Source: Balanoglossus misakiensis
Lineage: Eukaryota; Hemichordata
Length of the DNA stretch: 64,000 nt
Direction of reading: 5' to 3'
Assembly (NCBI GenBank): GCA_040954595.2
Contig: CM082579.2
Location: 2,480,001 to 2,544,000, forward strand
Every line of letters begins with the position of its first letter. Position 1 is the first letter of the stretch. Made by a program: the position numbers and the translations under genes. The notes beneath the pieces are model-generated. The model had not been told where the DNA came from. It worked only from the letters and a program-made list of their open reading frames with translations, and searched no databases. Shown one piece after another: positions 1-13,550 of the stretch.

Positions 1-63
1 ATCGCGACGACCTCTCACAGATTTAAACATTAGCTTCCTCGTAGTGAACACTGGGGCTAAAAA

Positions 64-605
64 TCAAGCTCTTAATTTCTGATCTAGCCTGTCAGGGAAG
101 CTGTGGACAGAACAAATACAAGTGTATCGGAGAATCAAAGTGCATTGATCAGGAGCAAGTGTGTAATGGCGTCGTTGACTGCATGAATTACAGAGACGAC
201 GAGTCCGATTGTGGTAAGTCCATAATTTGATAGTAAAATAAACTAAATCATATCAGTCATAATATTTAACTTGGGAGTAAAAATCAAGTAGTTACATCAT
301 ATCGTTGCAGTAAACAGGGGTACGTTGCTTACACCGATGGTCAGCACAAATACAAGTCTCTCAGTGTATATGTGATCAACTCGACCAATAATACACTTCT
401 CAACACAGACACACTACATTTTCCAAACCAAACCTGTTTTATACCTCTTAATTTCTGATAGCTTGTCAGATACGCAATGGAAACAACAAATACCAGTGCA
501 GGGAAGATACAAAGTGCATTGATCAGGTGCAAGTATGCAACGGTGTTGTTGACTGCATGAATCATCGAGACGACGAGTCCGACTGCGGTAAGTCAATATA
601 ATTTA
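64..605 (+). repeat. Tandem duplication of an LDLa exon with its flanks
   Basis: Exons 88-213 and 462-587 encode nearly the same LDLa module (NKYx[22 protein letters not shown]). The similarity continues into the introns. Both acceptors lie in a CTTAATTTCTGAT context and both donors begin GGTAAGTC followed by ATAATTT-like sequence. The exons are symmetric (phase 1-1), so copy number can change without a frameshift. Confidence 0.8.
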
Positions 606-3600
606 ATAGTCTATCATTGTATGTGGTGCTTGAGCCATGTCAAAACTTCCATTTCTCATTTTCTTTTTTTCTATTGTATTCTCCCTTGCCATTCTCGAAC
701 GAAATCATATTAGTTAAAAAAAGAAAATATATAACTTGTTTTCTTTTATATGTAAAGCAGCGGAAACAACAACAACGACTACTATTTCTGCTGCCACCAC
801 AATTATTACTACTACAAAAGACACTACAGTTGCAATGAGCGAAACATCACTTAGCCCTACACTTCAGTCACACGCTTCTTCTGCAACAACGATGGAAGAC
901 CCCCGGATCAACATCTCAACATTGACGCCATCACCATCGCAACCTGTTACACCTCTGAGAAATACTAGCATACTGCCAACAGAGATATCACAGACAACAA
1001 CCGCATCCACACATAATGCAAGCGGCACACTTGACGCGACAGAGCAATTAACAGTAGACACGGGAACAGAGTTATCGCCAACCAGTAATGGATCCTTTGC
1101 GAACGCAACCGCAGTGCCAACAAGCCGCCTCACCAAATCTTACAGCACAAAGCCAACAAACACCTCGCTCACAACCCAGTCTTCTCTTTCTAGTACGTCG
1201 AAGGAATTACTCACATGGAAAACACAAACAAACATAACTGGGCCATTATCAAGTACAATTGGGAAAGACATCTCAAATGAAACACAACTGGCAAGCATCG
1301 CGCAAACTACAGAAATGCCAGCGAGTCGTACTGAACTTGTTAATACGCCCTCAAACACAACAGCGGAGTTACCGTCCCGAAGTAGTATGCCCCTAACAGA
1401 CAAACTTCAGTCGAGTACGAATGAGTTGCCGGTTTCCACAGTACATACGCAGGACACATCGACAGCAACTGTAAGGACAACTGCGACACACGTCTCAAAG
1501 GAAACTTCAACAACTTCCAGGTCACTTGTCAGGACAACGCCACCAACGGTGTCCGAGTCCACACCAAGCGTTTCCCAGACCCACATTTCAACAGATAAGC
1601 TACTCGTGAGTACATGGCAAATTCGCAATTTCATTGTTCACTGCCAATTCAGACTTTTGTTCACGCATTATAAAAAAGTAGTTGATGTGCAGAGTAAACC
1701 GTGTTCAGACCACAAAACAGTAACAATGAGTCCCTAGGGAGACATCCATTTAAATAACTTCATTAAGAGAGCTCAATGGTTATTTACAGGACCGAGAGAT
1801 ATCACATTTCCAACCAACCATGGGGCCCGTGTCTGGTGGTACCACGCTGATTATCTTCGGAAAATATTTGAGCACTGATATTGTGTTTGTATATATCGCC
1901 AGTAAGCCATGTAACATTATCCGGTAAGAAAGTTTGAAGCCCACGCTAATGATTAATGTTTGATAGTTTGACTTGTAGAGGGCGCTTTTACAAGTGCTTT
2001 ACTCGTTAGACATGACATACCCGAGAAAGTTCATCTTGTCATAACCAATTTCCCTATTTTCTATTTGAGTATCATTATGGGCGTGGTCAGTTCAATTGAG
2101 AGGCGGGGCCAGAGATGATTGATCCCAACAGCAATAATGATACATTTGTAAGCATTGCTAACTGTAATTTGATGGGAATTTGATCATCATTATTCTGGCA
2201 TTTTTGCAGTCTAAGGGGTGGACCATTTCATATTCAGGGAGTCAGAACGATTTTTTGGTGCATTATTTTTTCCACATGCTCCGCTGGATGTTTTTCTTTA
2301 CAAATAAATTGATGTGAATGCCACGAACCACAGTACAGCATGAGCCCAGAGCATGAGCAAGTCTAAACAACAAGGTTGCAAAACTGCTACAATTTATCAC
2401 ATTCCCTGGCCGCGTGAAATTAACTGTTCTGGTACAGGAAGAAGCTAAATGCTAGTACATAAGAAAAAAGTAAATGCATTTTAAATTCCTCTTTCCTGTT
2501 AAAAATCAGTGGCCAAAATACCTTGTTTCTGTCAGTGACTCCAATAGGAATGCGAGTGTAAGACAGACAGCCTCAGACGGGTCAGAGTTGTAGAGTAGCA
2601 ACCCACTCCAACGTGTTTGTGGCTTTTATATTCGAAAACAGATGAAGGTATAGTTAACATGCAAATTGCAAAAGGGCCTACATAATGCAAATGAGGTATG
2701 TTAATTTGCAGTCTTACACGAGAATGACTCCCTGTGGCCGAATAAAATTTAAAATGCATTTACTTTTTCTTACGTTCTTTGCATGTTTAAATATAAACTG
2801 TACATGTCGAGTATTCTGTAACTTCGAAAATAAAGCCGTCTTTTCTCATTTTGGAAGTAAAATTGGACGAAGGAACTAAGTACGACAGTCGACACAAACA
2901 TTCCGGTAGCCCCTGGCTCCGGGCTATCGTATGCAATGTTTTACCTTACCTGTAGTAGCTGTAGTCTCCCGCAGAGGCTTCGATGCAAGAGCTGTGGTCT
3001 TTGATCCATACTCAGTTCATTCTGTACTAGTCTTTATCTGCGACGTGTCCAAACTGCAGGCATCGTCAGATAATTTGACAAATATCGTTGCCGTTTCGCA
3101 TAAAAAGGGCATTTTCTAACGCCAAAAGTGTCACGGATAATCGAATTCGCCTGCGTGCATCATTTTGCCATCCTGTCGCCCGCACCCGTCTGGGTCGTCA
3201 CTCACCAGAAAAATTGTCCGCTCTTGGAATTTCATGCTGGTCAGTATATTCAACTGTCGATATGACACTAGGACTGACAAACTGTAAACTTCATCTTCAA
3301 TTTTAACGCGAAGCGAGCGTTTCATTCCGTCCGCTTGATCAAGACAGGTTGTGTTCTCTCAGCAGAGCCCGCACCGAATGACGAACACGGCGCGCAGTTG
3401 CTCTATTTCAGGCGTGTCAGCGTGGGAAAATTCTGCCCTACTAATTAAAAAGTAGCAAAAACATTAACTGTAACAAAATTCCCGAATGCAAAGTTTTATG
3501 ATTGGTTGGGAACACATGATATTTGGCGCGCTTTTTTTATGGCAATTAATTAGTCTAATTTATATTTTCTATTTGAAATAACACATTGAAATATTGTCTG

Positions 3601-6600
3601 GTCGCAATGTACCACGGGGAAATAGAGTAATAAGTAAGACTTGGCCCATTTAGTATTTCTCCTATTCTAGCTAATTCGGACAGAATATATTTTACTTTCA
3701 AAATTCAGTATCACGTTTATCTCGCCTTTCTTTTTTTCAGCGAGAATGAAATGGAGAACAACGTTGTCTGTGTAACACCACCAGTACAGAACCCGACACT
3801 TTCTAATATTACGCTGGTATTTGAGGACGTTAACGTGACGAGTTCCTCGTCGTATTCATTCAAACACGATCCAATAATATCTACCATAGCACCTCTAAGG
3901 CAATTCAAGGGGTAGGTCGTAATTCCATCATGTAAGATGTTTTTTTATTTGAGGAAAATGTCCTCACCAACACCCATGCCAGTTCGAACACATGTTCTAT
4001 TTTATGGTCGATTTTTTGCAGTGGTGGGCAGATCCAGACAGTCACAGGGAGTTACCTGGATGTAATTGCCAGACCGATGTTTATTGTCGCCGTGGAAACC
4101 GACTCTTCATCCTTCAATCTCTGTTCGGTAAGGTTTTATTCTCCCATTACTTTAGATTAAAATTGGCATGTGGTCACATCGAGAAGGGTTGCCTCATTTT
4201 TAAAAGCAGCCGATATCTCACGTTTGTCGGGCACCGACATCGAGGGTTCCAAGAAATCTGAAATGCATCTATTTCTATTCCCGGTTGCTTACACTAATAT
4301 TTTTCTGTGATCAGAATTGCGAAGTGTTGGATGGGGAGACAATGGTTTGTCCGTCTCCAAAAATCTCCTTCGATGACAAGAACAGCGACAGTTGCCGAAT
4401 TGATATTGCGAGTTCTCTCGAGGAGCAAGAGACAGGGAGAAGACTCTCGACCATTGTGAAACGTGGTGCCCGTGATGATTGCCGGGATATTACGTCAGCG
4501 AACGGGGAAGATGTCACGTTCAAGGTTGGGTTTCTGCTGGACGGTGTTCGAGAGTGGCTTCCCCAGAACATTGTGCGTTACTTGGTGCCAAAGTACACAA
4601 CATACACCGTCAACGAAGACCCCCTGTTCTACAAGTTTCACGGGGATGGTTACATCACGGATGTGAATGAAGACGACGAATACCTGGTGATAACGGTAGA
4701 GAACTGACATTTTTCTGGCTATCCCATATACACATCGAGTCGGACAGTCTCAAAGTTTCTTACACATTTACCTAGCACACAATGAAACTGGTGTGTGTGG
4801 CATTAATCATGGGGACATTATTTATGTTTTTCAGGGCGAACGTCTAAACTGCAGTGCACAAATAGAGGACATAAAAGTAGAAGTTGGCCAAGATTACTGT
4901 GAGCCAATCGTTTCGCTGGATCATCGTCAGCTGATTTGCAAACATCCACCTCAAGTCGAAAACGCGACTGATCGTGATCATCTTCATGTCAGGGTAAATG
5001 TTATCATGGTACCATATCAAATTTTAAAACGTTCTGTCGTTCTAATATTTGGCAGCGTTACATTACGACAAATTTTGCCCACAGCTGATTTCGTGTACAT
5101 CGCTGAACAAAGTACCTAATATTATAAGAATTATGAGATTAGGCACCGATGCTGACATGACTCTCTTGTGTATTCTATTCGTCCCATCCTTGCAATTACA
5201 GGTACTGATTGGTGTATTCGACGAACCGTCGTACGACATCGGCTACCTTCGGTATACCGAGAAGACTGTGGGTCTGGCACCATGGGCGGTTGCCCTGATC
5301 GTGATTGTGGTGCTTTTGGTGGTTGTCGCCCTCGCGGTTTTGTTAGCATATTTCTTCAGAAAATACACGCGACAAAATAAAGACGGCCAACTGTCACACG
5401 AACCGGACGACGATGGGTTTTTGTACTTACAGCCAATAGAGGCACCAACTTCAGGTACATGGTTAAGTGTTTGCATAACAGTATTTTTGTCCTTATATAA
5501 GTTAATACATTTAATCCCCCATACTATGAGTTTTTATTACATCTGCTTGACATTGCTTAATTATTCTAACCATATGTCTTTATCCCACCATTGCTTTCAG
5601 CGAGGAAGTTTCGAACCGCAAGAGACGACACTTTGGAGAAACTAGACACCGGACTTCAGCTGAGTGTTCGAGATGTCTTGGTTGACTGTGAGAGAGTGAT
5701 TCTGCATTACGACGATGTCCTCGGAAGAGGTAATTGTATTTGGCGGGAATAGTTCGAGTTGTACGTCTTCTAGGTAATGTGACATTCGGGGATACACACA
5801 GATTGCCTTGTGATGTTGACAATCGCGACCAGGGCGATAGTGGTGGTAATTGTCGACGATGACTATCTATGACGTCGACGATGACCATCCTAGAGATCTC
5901 GGTGATCAATGATTGTGATTATGACACTGGTGGTCACTTTTTTGCTTCTGTAGGAAACTTTGGACAAGTCCTTTTAGGGACGTTGTTGCCACCGACGTCT
6001 GGCGCTCCAGGCAGTGAAACTACTAGGAAGCAAGTTGCGGTGAAACTTTTGAAAAGTATGTCCTGTCTTCTATATACACAATGTAAATTGTCTGTCATTA
6101 CAGAGTTTTCACAAACTATATATTGAGCTTGTTATAATCGTCGGATTAGTGATTATTCATGTTGTTACCTGTAAATATTCAATGTATCGTTTGATTCTCT
6201 GTATTTTGCTAGACAATGCACACAATGAAGAGATGGCAACGTTCCTTGAGGAAGGACTTCTAATGAAGGGGCTGGACCATCCTAATGTTCTTTCGCTCAT
6301 CGGTGTATGCATTGATCAATATGGTGTCCCCATGATAGTACTCCCACATATGAAACTCGGCAATTTAAAAGTGTATGTCGAAGATGAAGATAGGGTAAGT
6401 TCACGACTTATTTTGAAAGTAACCGTCAAAGTATGAAAGTATGAAAATATCGAAACTATTGCTTTGTGTATCACTGACTTAAATTTAACTAAACCGAGCG
6501 TTATTACTTGCAGGAACTGACAGTAAGGGACTTGGTATCGTTGGGACTGCAGGTAGCAAAAGGTATGGCCTACATATCAGACAAGCACCGAATGGTACAC

Positions 6601-7534
6601 AGAGATCTTGCTGCCCGAAATTGCATGTAAGTACTACTAAACATTCCATAAAATGTCGACAATTCCTGAAGAAAAATCGCTAATATTACTCGTTTTATCA
6701 AATAGTGTGACCTATCCTGTGTATGTTTTTATACAGGATAGACGAGAATAAGGTAGTGAAAGTTGGTGACTTTGGACTGTCACGTGATATCTATGAACGG
6801 GACTATTACACGTGCGAAGACACGAAAGCAAAATTACCCGCCAAGTGGATGGCTCCGGAATGCTTCAGAAGACAACGTTTCGATACAAAAACTGACGTGG
6901 TAAGAAAAAGCGACTCTGAAAGACTTTCCGGTTTACATCATCTAGTCATTCAATGATAATTCCAGCAAGAACCTTACTTCTCTCTTTTTCCAGTGGGCCT
7001 TTGGAGTGTTGCTATGGGAACTGATGACGAGAGGAGAGACTCCCTACGCAGCAATTGATAACTGGGATCTTGTCAACTACCTGGAGTCGGGAAAACGACT
7101 GGAACAACCGCCCCACACCCCTGATGACATGTAAATTCAATACTATTTTTTGAAACTCTCACGTCTCTTGTGAATTTTCTTCCAGTTTTATAGGCTGGTG
7201 TTTGGTTGTTCTTTGCCGCCATCGCAAGAAAATAACCAGATTATTCAGTTCTAGAGTTACTGAAAAGCTCACAAAGAGAAAATGGAGAATTTTTCCTGTC
7301 TATACACTCGCCCTCGATGCAGTCTTTCTTCTTATTTGCAGATACGCCATTATGCAAGAGTGCTGGCAATCAGATTCCAGCCAACGACCCTGCTTCAACA
7401 CAACAGTTCAAAGGTTAGAAAAGTGTCTGGAATCCGGCGACAGTGAATCCGAATCCGATTTGTACTTTACACCGATTCAGACGAACTACGACTACGTCTA
7501 TTGTCACAAACGCGGACTTCCATACTTGAAGTGA
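88..7534 (+). CDS. MET/RON-like receptor tyrosine kinase, 5' end outside the window
   Basis: Exons: 88-213, 462-587, 758-1605, 1790-1923, 3741-3911, 4022-4127, 4315-4695, 4835-4993, 5202-5454, 5601-5729, 5954-6055, 6213-6394, 6514-6626, 6737-6899, 6994-7130, 7342-7534. All junction phases agree, giving about 1,100 visible codons. Domain order: two LDLa modules (six-Cys pattern, ending DDESDC), a 282-codon Ser/Thr-rich mucin-like stalk, then plexin/MET-type IPT folds. IPT1 runs across 1790-3911 ([12 protein letters not shown], then VVCVTPP and DPIISTIAP); IPT-like segments follow to 4993. A hydrophobic membrane helix lies at about 5280-5350. The kinase has the glycine loop GRGNFGQV, VAVK lysine (6043-6045), [16 protein letters not shown], the twin activation-loop tyrosines YERDYY and a WMAPE motif. 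The kinase and IPT sequences resemble MET/RON (known family: growth-factor receptors at the plasma membrane). The tail has clustered tyrosines (NYDYVY) where MET has its docking site. No SEMA or PSI domain is seen. The gene is tail-to-tail with the SLC13 gene, 95 bp away. Confidence 0.9.
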
Positions 7535-7629
7535 GATGAACTAATAACACTCTACGTAGTATGCTTTAAATCACTGATTGGACATTCAACTATTTAGTAT
7601 GGAAGATAACAGATATCAAGGCACTTGTA

Positions 7630-10600
7630 TCACTCGGCCAATGTCTCATTTGCGATGAGCGCCCAGTCTGGTATATCATCCAGCTGCAGAACCCACCATC
7701 CATACGTGTTCATCGATACGTTAATTGTAAGAAGACATATTATATTCATCATAATACCAGCCTTTATCTGTGAAGAACAAAAGAAAACAAATGAAACCAG
7801 TATGTTTTAAGAAGAAATCATTGTTGCCATGCCAATGGGTAACATGGACCCAGCTGGTAGCAAACACGTCCAATCTTCTTTGACGTATTTCGGGTATTTC
7901 ATGGCAATTACAGTTTAGAAGAAATCACTAATCAACAAGTATTATTAGAATTTCGACCTTACCATATCCAATGTTGTAACGGCCCCATATGATATTATCA
8001 AAGCATTTATGATAGTCCCAGACGGTAAGCAGAAAGCAAGTGTAAAAGTCATCGTCAACGCTATGAAGTAATAATGAGGGTGAATGCCTTGGTTTGCAGC
8101 CTGTAAGTAAAGTTTGCAAAAAAAATTGTAATATTTCAAGAACTAAATGTTAAATAAATCACAAACAAAGCAATGTTTAGCCCCGTGGCTTACGTCTTAT
8201 TTACTTTCCTGTGAAGCGACGTTGTTCACAATGTGTACTTTTTTTTATTAAATCGAACAATTCACCAAAATAACTTAGACTCACCGCGTTGGCAATTATT
8301 GGTATGAGTATAGCCATCATTACTGAGGAACTTAAAAACTCCGTCCCGACTATACCAATTACAGTCACAGTAACCAGCACCAACCAAGGGGGGAGAGAGC
8401 TGATGAAACCAAACTTATCTCCAATCAAATCAGTCAATCCACTCACCTTAAATAAGTCAATGTAAACAGAAATTAGGTGTTGATTCTAGCTCCCTTGGTA
8501 AACAACATGTTGGCATACACGTATGTCGTACAGACGTCTGTTTGTGTGTCTGTTGGTTTCTTTTATGACCGTACTGATACTGTACATGCGTTTCATTTCA
8601 ACCAGAAGGTTATATGCATATTTAATTATGATAAACCTATCAGTTGATCAAATGTAACGCTGTCTCACCTTGGTGGCCTCCAATGAAGACATCAGTGCGC
8701 CCGAGTACATTAGTATTCCCCAGGGAATCGTTAACCGACCAGTTTCCCAGTCCACCAAACCAGTATATGGGCTCTTATCTTCTGTAAATACATACCATTT
8801 TATCATAGAATCTTTTTTGCATGTGGTAATATAATCAAAGATGGCAGTAACGTCGGAATAACATCTGTTCTAAACACAATTCAAGTTTTGACACATAAAC
8901 AGTGTAAAGGACATTTAATTAACCAGACAAAGACAAAAAATAGTTACCTTTAAGTTTGAAAGTTGGTCTCTCTTTTGGCAGAATATAGCACAGCAGGCCA
9001 GCCCCTGCAGTGATGGTACTAGATCTCACATAGCTATAAAAAAAATATGCCATTAGACGAAAGTATTTAATTATTGTGAGTTTTACAGCTCTTGCAACCA
9101 TCACGCGATAAATTTAGTTGAATTGACGCCATATGATGTAATATAATGCAAGATAAATAGAGCAACTCAATGTGACGTGACTTGGCGCGGCGCGACGACG
9201 CGTGTTTCTTGCAGTTTTAAGTTTATTAAGTAAAACTTCCAGAAATTATGGAATGTCTGTCTTTGCATGACAAAATACAATAGTTTCTTACCCAGGTTCG
9301 AACCAGGCGACCCAGCCTGGAACAAATTTTGGATCCTCGAAAAACCAAAACAAAATCAGAACAATAAAGACGATGAGAATGGAAACCTCTGCCCACCTAA
9401 AATGCAAACAAATATCATTTACACTATTTCGGCCATATGTAAACTGACAGTCGTGCTCTGCGAGAAGTATGTCATACATGAAGTGTAGACATGGAGAAAG
9501 ACAGTTGATTGCAATCAGACACTTGCGAATGGGATTAATGAACATGCACGCTTACGATATTGGGCCAAGCTCAGCGTATTCTTTACGAAGAACTTGAACA
9601 ACGCCAGATTCTTCTGCCTCGTTGTTTCTTTTGCAGCACGGTCTAGGAGACGAGTTTCGTTTTCGACAACAATTCCACAAAGATTTTCTGAAAATCAAAT
9701 TATTGATCTCTTTTAGCTGAAATTATACAATAGGCCATTTTCATGACCCCTGCATGACCTTACGTCCTCGTACTTCCTCTAGCTATGAATTGACCAGTCT
9801 GATGAAGATCTCTACAAAACACTCTACAATAAGTCAAAATACATGTGTATACGCACTTAAGATCTAAATAGAGGAAGGATAACCATGTCCATCCACATAG
9901 TAAAGCTATCAGCTGCGTCGGAAAAGCAAATAAGATCCAGTCTCCAAACGCAATCTTTGCCTCTGGTCCATAGAAGCTGAAATAAAAAAAATCAGAGACA
10001 ACCCGTGTGAAACGTATTTTTTTGCTGCAAATTATTACTTTTATACTAATTCCATTTCTTATTTACATGACGAACGTAAAACTACAACAAAACTGCTGAC
10101 ACTGCTACACTTCGCCATAAACAGCGCCCCCACACAGACTCAAACACAAACAAAAGTAGGACCTATACAATTTGTAAAAAGTCATCACACACATTTGTGA
10201 CCATCTACTCACATTTCCAAATTCGAATTCATGATCAGTTGAACGATAGTTCCTACCAATGAACCAGCTCCCCCTATTGTAGAAGAATACGAAAGCCCAA
10301 TGATGAAACAGACCTCCATGGTCCTATCATGCACATCAACCGAATCAGTCCTGTTGGGAGGTTCACAAGGGTTACTGTTAGGTATATAGAAAATTCTAAC
10401 ATGGCATGGAGCATACGTTAATTGTCCTTCGACGCTCACAGCCCCTCTCGCGCCGCCAACGCAGATTTATTATCTGGCCCTCGCAGAAATGGTGTTTCTC
10501 CTTTGCTAAACGGTTAAGAGCGCGTCAGTGAAGAGCCTTGTAGCGAACTGTGAGAGAGTCCAACGTTGTCCTCTCCAGTTTATACTATTGCCCTCATATT

Positions 10601-11770
10601 GGCATATACTGTCCTTGGTTATCAGTTGATATTATTGTTTGAAGAAAATACTTACTTTGTGTTTCTCTTGTCCGGGTCTGGTTCCAACTGCTCGTCTCCG
10701 GGTTTGATTTCATCCAAGCTTTGCAGATCTTCTTTGTCCTCATTCTGAAGCATAAAATTAATCGGGACTGCAGTTGTTTCTATGGTTGTTTCTACGTTTG
10801 TTTGTTTGTTTGTTTCATCATTGAACAAATATTTACATTCATACCTTATCCCTCGCAGGTCCATGGCTAACTGGTTCCCTCAGTTTATCCACCAACGCCG
10901 AGACGACGGGCAACATCATCGACACAAGAGCAAAGTTCAAGATCCACATAGACAAGAATCCAACCACGGACATGAGAACGAACAGCAACCTATAGAAGAA
11001 AGATTTCTGCTACTATATTTCAAAGGAGTCGCTTTTTTTCTCTCTAGTACCTCCATGCTGTTTGACATGTACATGTATTTGTCCAAATACTTGGAAAACG
11101 ACGTCGACACTAGTGCGACATTCTAAAAACCAATGCTTACCGTTTAGGATCGGATCCTGCAAGCAACAATGCTCGCAAAGCTATCCTCCGATGAAGGCCG
11201 TAGCGTTGTACGGCCGATGCCACCATCAGCAGGGCAATGAAGAGAACTATGAAATCCATCACATAAAACGTACACACTTCTTCCATCGTTAATATTCCAA
11301 ACATTGGGTAGATGAACAAGGGTATCAGCCCCGTCACTTGCAATGGAATGGCTTGCGTGATCCATAGCGCCAACAGCATTGCATAAACGTAGCCGCATTT
11401 CACTTCCTGCGTATTTACGTAAAACAATACGAGTGTAAAATTACGTTACGCAATTTGTAATATCACTACTGTTTGTTTTTGTTTTGCGTTTTCGCTTGTT
11501 GCTTGATTCGTCTCTCCATTTCTTGTTGATCAAGCCTGCGTTGGCCGGCTTAAGTTTCTGTGTTGGAATACTTTGGTTTTGCGTGTTCTTATTTTTTGTC
11601 TGTGTTATCCGATAACTTTCACAAAAGCAAGTAATCCTTGAATAAAATCCACCCACCTGTGAATCGTAGCCTGAGACCAACAGAAGACTCACGATAAGTA
11701 TCAGCAGTAAGATCAGTAAGATGTTCCACTTGTGTAACAAGTATTTGAAAACGTCTCTGCAGGTCGGCAT
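7630..11770 (-). CDS. SLC13-family (Na+/carboxylate-type) transporter, copy A
   Basis: Exons on the minus strand: 11657-11770, 11141-11406, 10845-10989, 10656-10744, 10213-10350, 9857-9976, 9556-9687, 9292-9396, 8948-9033, 8669-8781, 8285-8446, 7963-8100, 7630-7767. They join in frame to 581 aa, about the usual SLC13 length (human members about 570-600). Family marks include ITQAIPLQVTGL, VERY-like LHRRIALRALL, a Cys/basic loop ending LRKEYAELGPI, and the C-terminal WWVLQL followed by PDWA. The first exon gives one N-terminal membrane helix ending GYDSQ. Known SLC13 proteins are plasma-membrane carriers for sulfate, succinate or citrate. The canonical SNT motif reads LNF here, the second motif reads SSS where SNV is usual, and the GTGPN loop reads GTIVQ, so the substrate and sodium coupling are uncertain. 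The start ATG at 11770 was chosen by homology to copy B. Confidence 0.88.
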
Positions 11771-13550
11771 GGCGGTGCAGTGTTACATCAATGTGTCGAC
11801 AAAAACTGTGAGACCAGCTGAAGACGTCTTGTGGCCAAACACGACCCGAGACAGAGAAAGGGGTGGAACAGCTGTGGGTGAAGGTCATATCTTTGCATTC
11901 ATTTTCTGTCACTGAATTATCAGCCGGCACCCGACATCTTGTCACGACAGTCTCGTTTTACTAATGAGTGCGTGGAGTTCGCAAGAGATTGCCCCGATAA
12001 CTATTCCCTCCCCTGTCGTTTATTTGTGACTCTTGTTTGTCCATTCATGATCTCGCTTGGCATTTATGATGCACATTTGAACATTGAACATCGTAAATTA
12101 TACGGTTACTACAATCCAAGGAGCACTTCCAATGAAAGACTGTTCTTTTTGCTCCCTGTACTTTTTGATATATGAGGAACAGTTTTGATAAAATGTAAAC
12201 TTTCACCTCCACCCCACCCCAACGTCTGTTTGTTTGCTTTAACACGACACACTTTTGTTCGCGGGTCATGTCCATTTAACCTTTGCTCCATGATTACGTG
12301 AAAACAATGTCACGTTTTGATGTCAACGTTTGACTTTCCCTATCGAGCCCATTGTCTTTATGTTTGAAACGCTGGTGAGCTGTTTTGTCTGAATCAGTTT
12401 TTACTTAGCTTGTGTGTGACGCGAGGAATTAAATAACACGCACACGTGCACAGCTTGGTATACTTGATATTGCAAATTTGTATTATTTTATTGCCAATAT
12501 TGTTGTGACCAAGGGTTCACTCCAATGTGCGTCGCTCATTCCACACGTCACTCCCGGACCAAGGAACGTACATCACTCAATATTCCAGTATGCAACCAAG
12601 ATTTATTCCAAAATATAGACACGCATGGGGACATACAAAGAAACCCTGTCGCAAAACAAAATTACAGAAAATAATTGAAATACAACACTAAACCATTCGT
12701 TCATGAAAAAAATGTAATTGTCGTATTCTGTCCGCATCAACAACGAGTTCAAGGAGTTATATGCATTTAGCCGAGTTTGTACGGTATTAAATTTCAAGTT
12801 CGGGCTTACGAAAATTTACAAATGCTGGTAGAACATTAACAGGGAAACTCACCCCACCACTTTGTAGGTTAACGGAGAGGAGTAGGCCTCCAAAATCACC
12901 GTCGTCTACGGACCATATCACAGCCACCACGGAACCGCACGGTTGTGCGTAACGAAATGAAATGATGAACCGCGTGGCATAAATTTGAGGGTCTTTTATA
13001 GTGTGTACCAGGTGGCTGGGATGCATATGTAAATTATCATGCGCAGAACATGTAGGATCAATAACCGATCAATAAAATGTCATTGAAAAGGGCTCCATTG
13101 AAACAAAAACAAAACATCCCCCCAAAAAGATTAATTTCATTTATCACATTGTGAAAATTGATCAAGGAGGAAGGTGTTTGTATCCCCCAGCAAAGTATCG
13201 TCCATTTACTATAGGGTAGTCGGGAGGGAGGGAGGTTAGGGGGAAAATCAAAGCTCTCCTCGTGTCTTCTACTCTACTCCTAAACACTGTACTACCTTTC
13301 TCGCTGCCTTGTCTACGTTGTATATGTTAGGAATGACACATTGTGTTCCCATGGGCACTGCTTTATATTATGTTGTATTTTGAATATTCATGACTTCACA
13401 CCTGGCGGAATATTTCTGTTGTGTATATACCTTGGTCTTTAAAATATTTTACATTATCAATTAGCCGTGTGATGACCATTGATATTCTGACAGGTTACCA
13501 TACTTAGATTACAGGCAAATATTTCCATGTCAGGGAGGTTGTACTAGTAG
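11771..13550. other. Spacer between the SLC13 copies
   Basis: This holds the 5' flank of copy A and the 3' flank of copy B. I see no exon-like segment with a recognisable protein on either strand and no clear repeat or RNA gene. Confidence 0.5.

Noticed and set aside
864-1634. Several antisense frames opposite the mucin-like exon
   Set aside because: They are low-complexity shadows of the Ser/Thr-rich coding sequence.
12603-13026. Minus-strand open frames between the SLC13 copies
   Set aside because: There is no similarity to known proteins, no matching splice sites to either neighbour, and length is within chance expectation.
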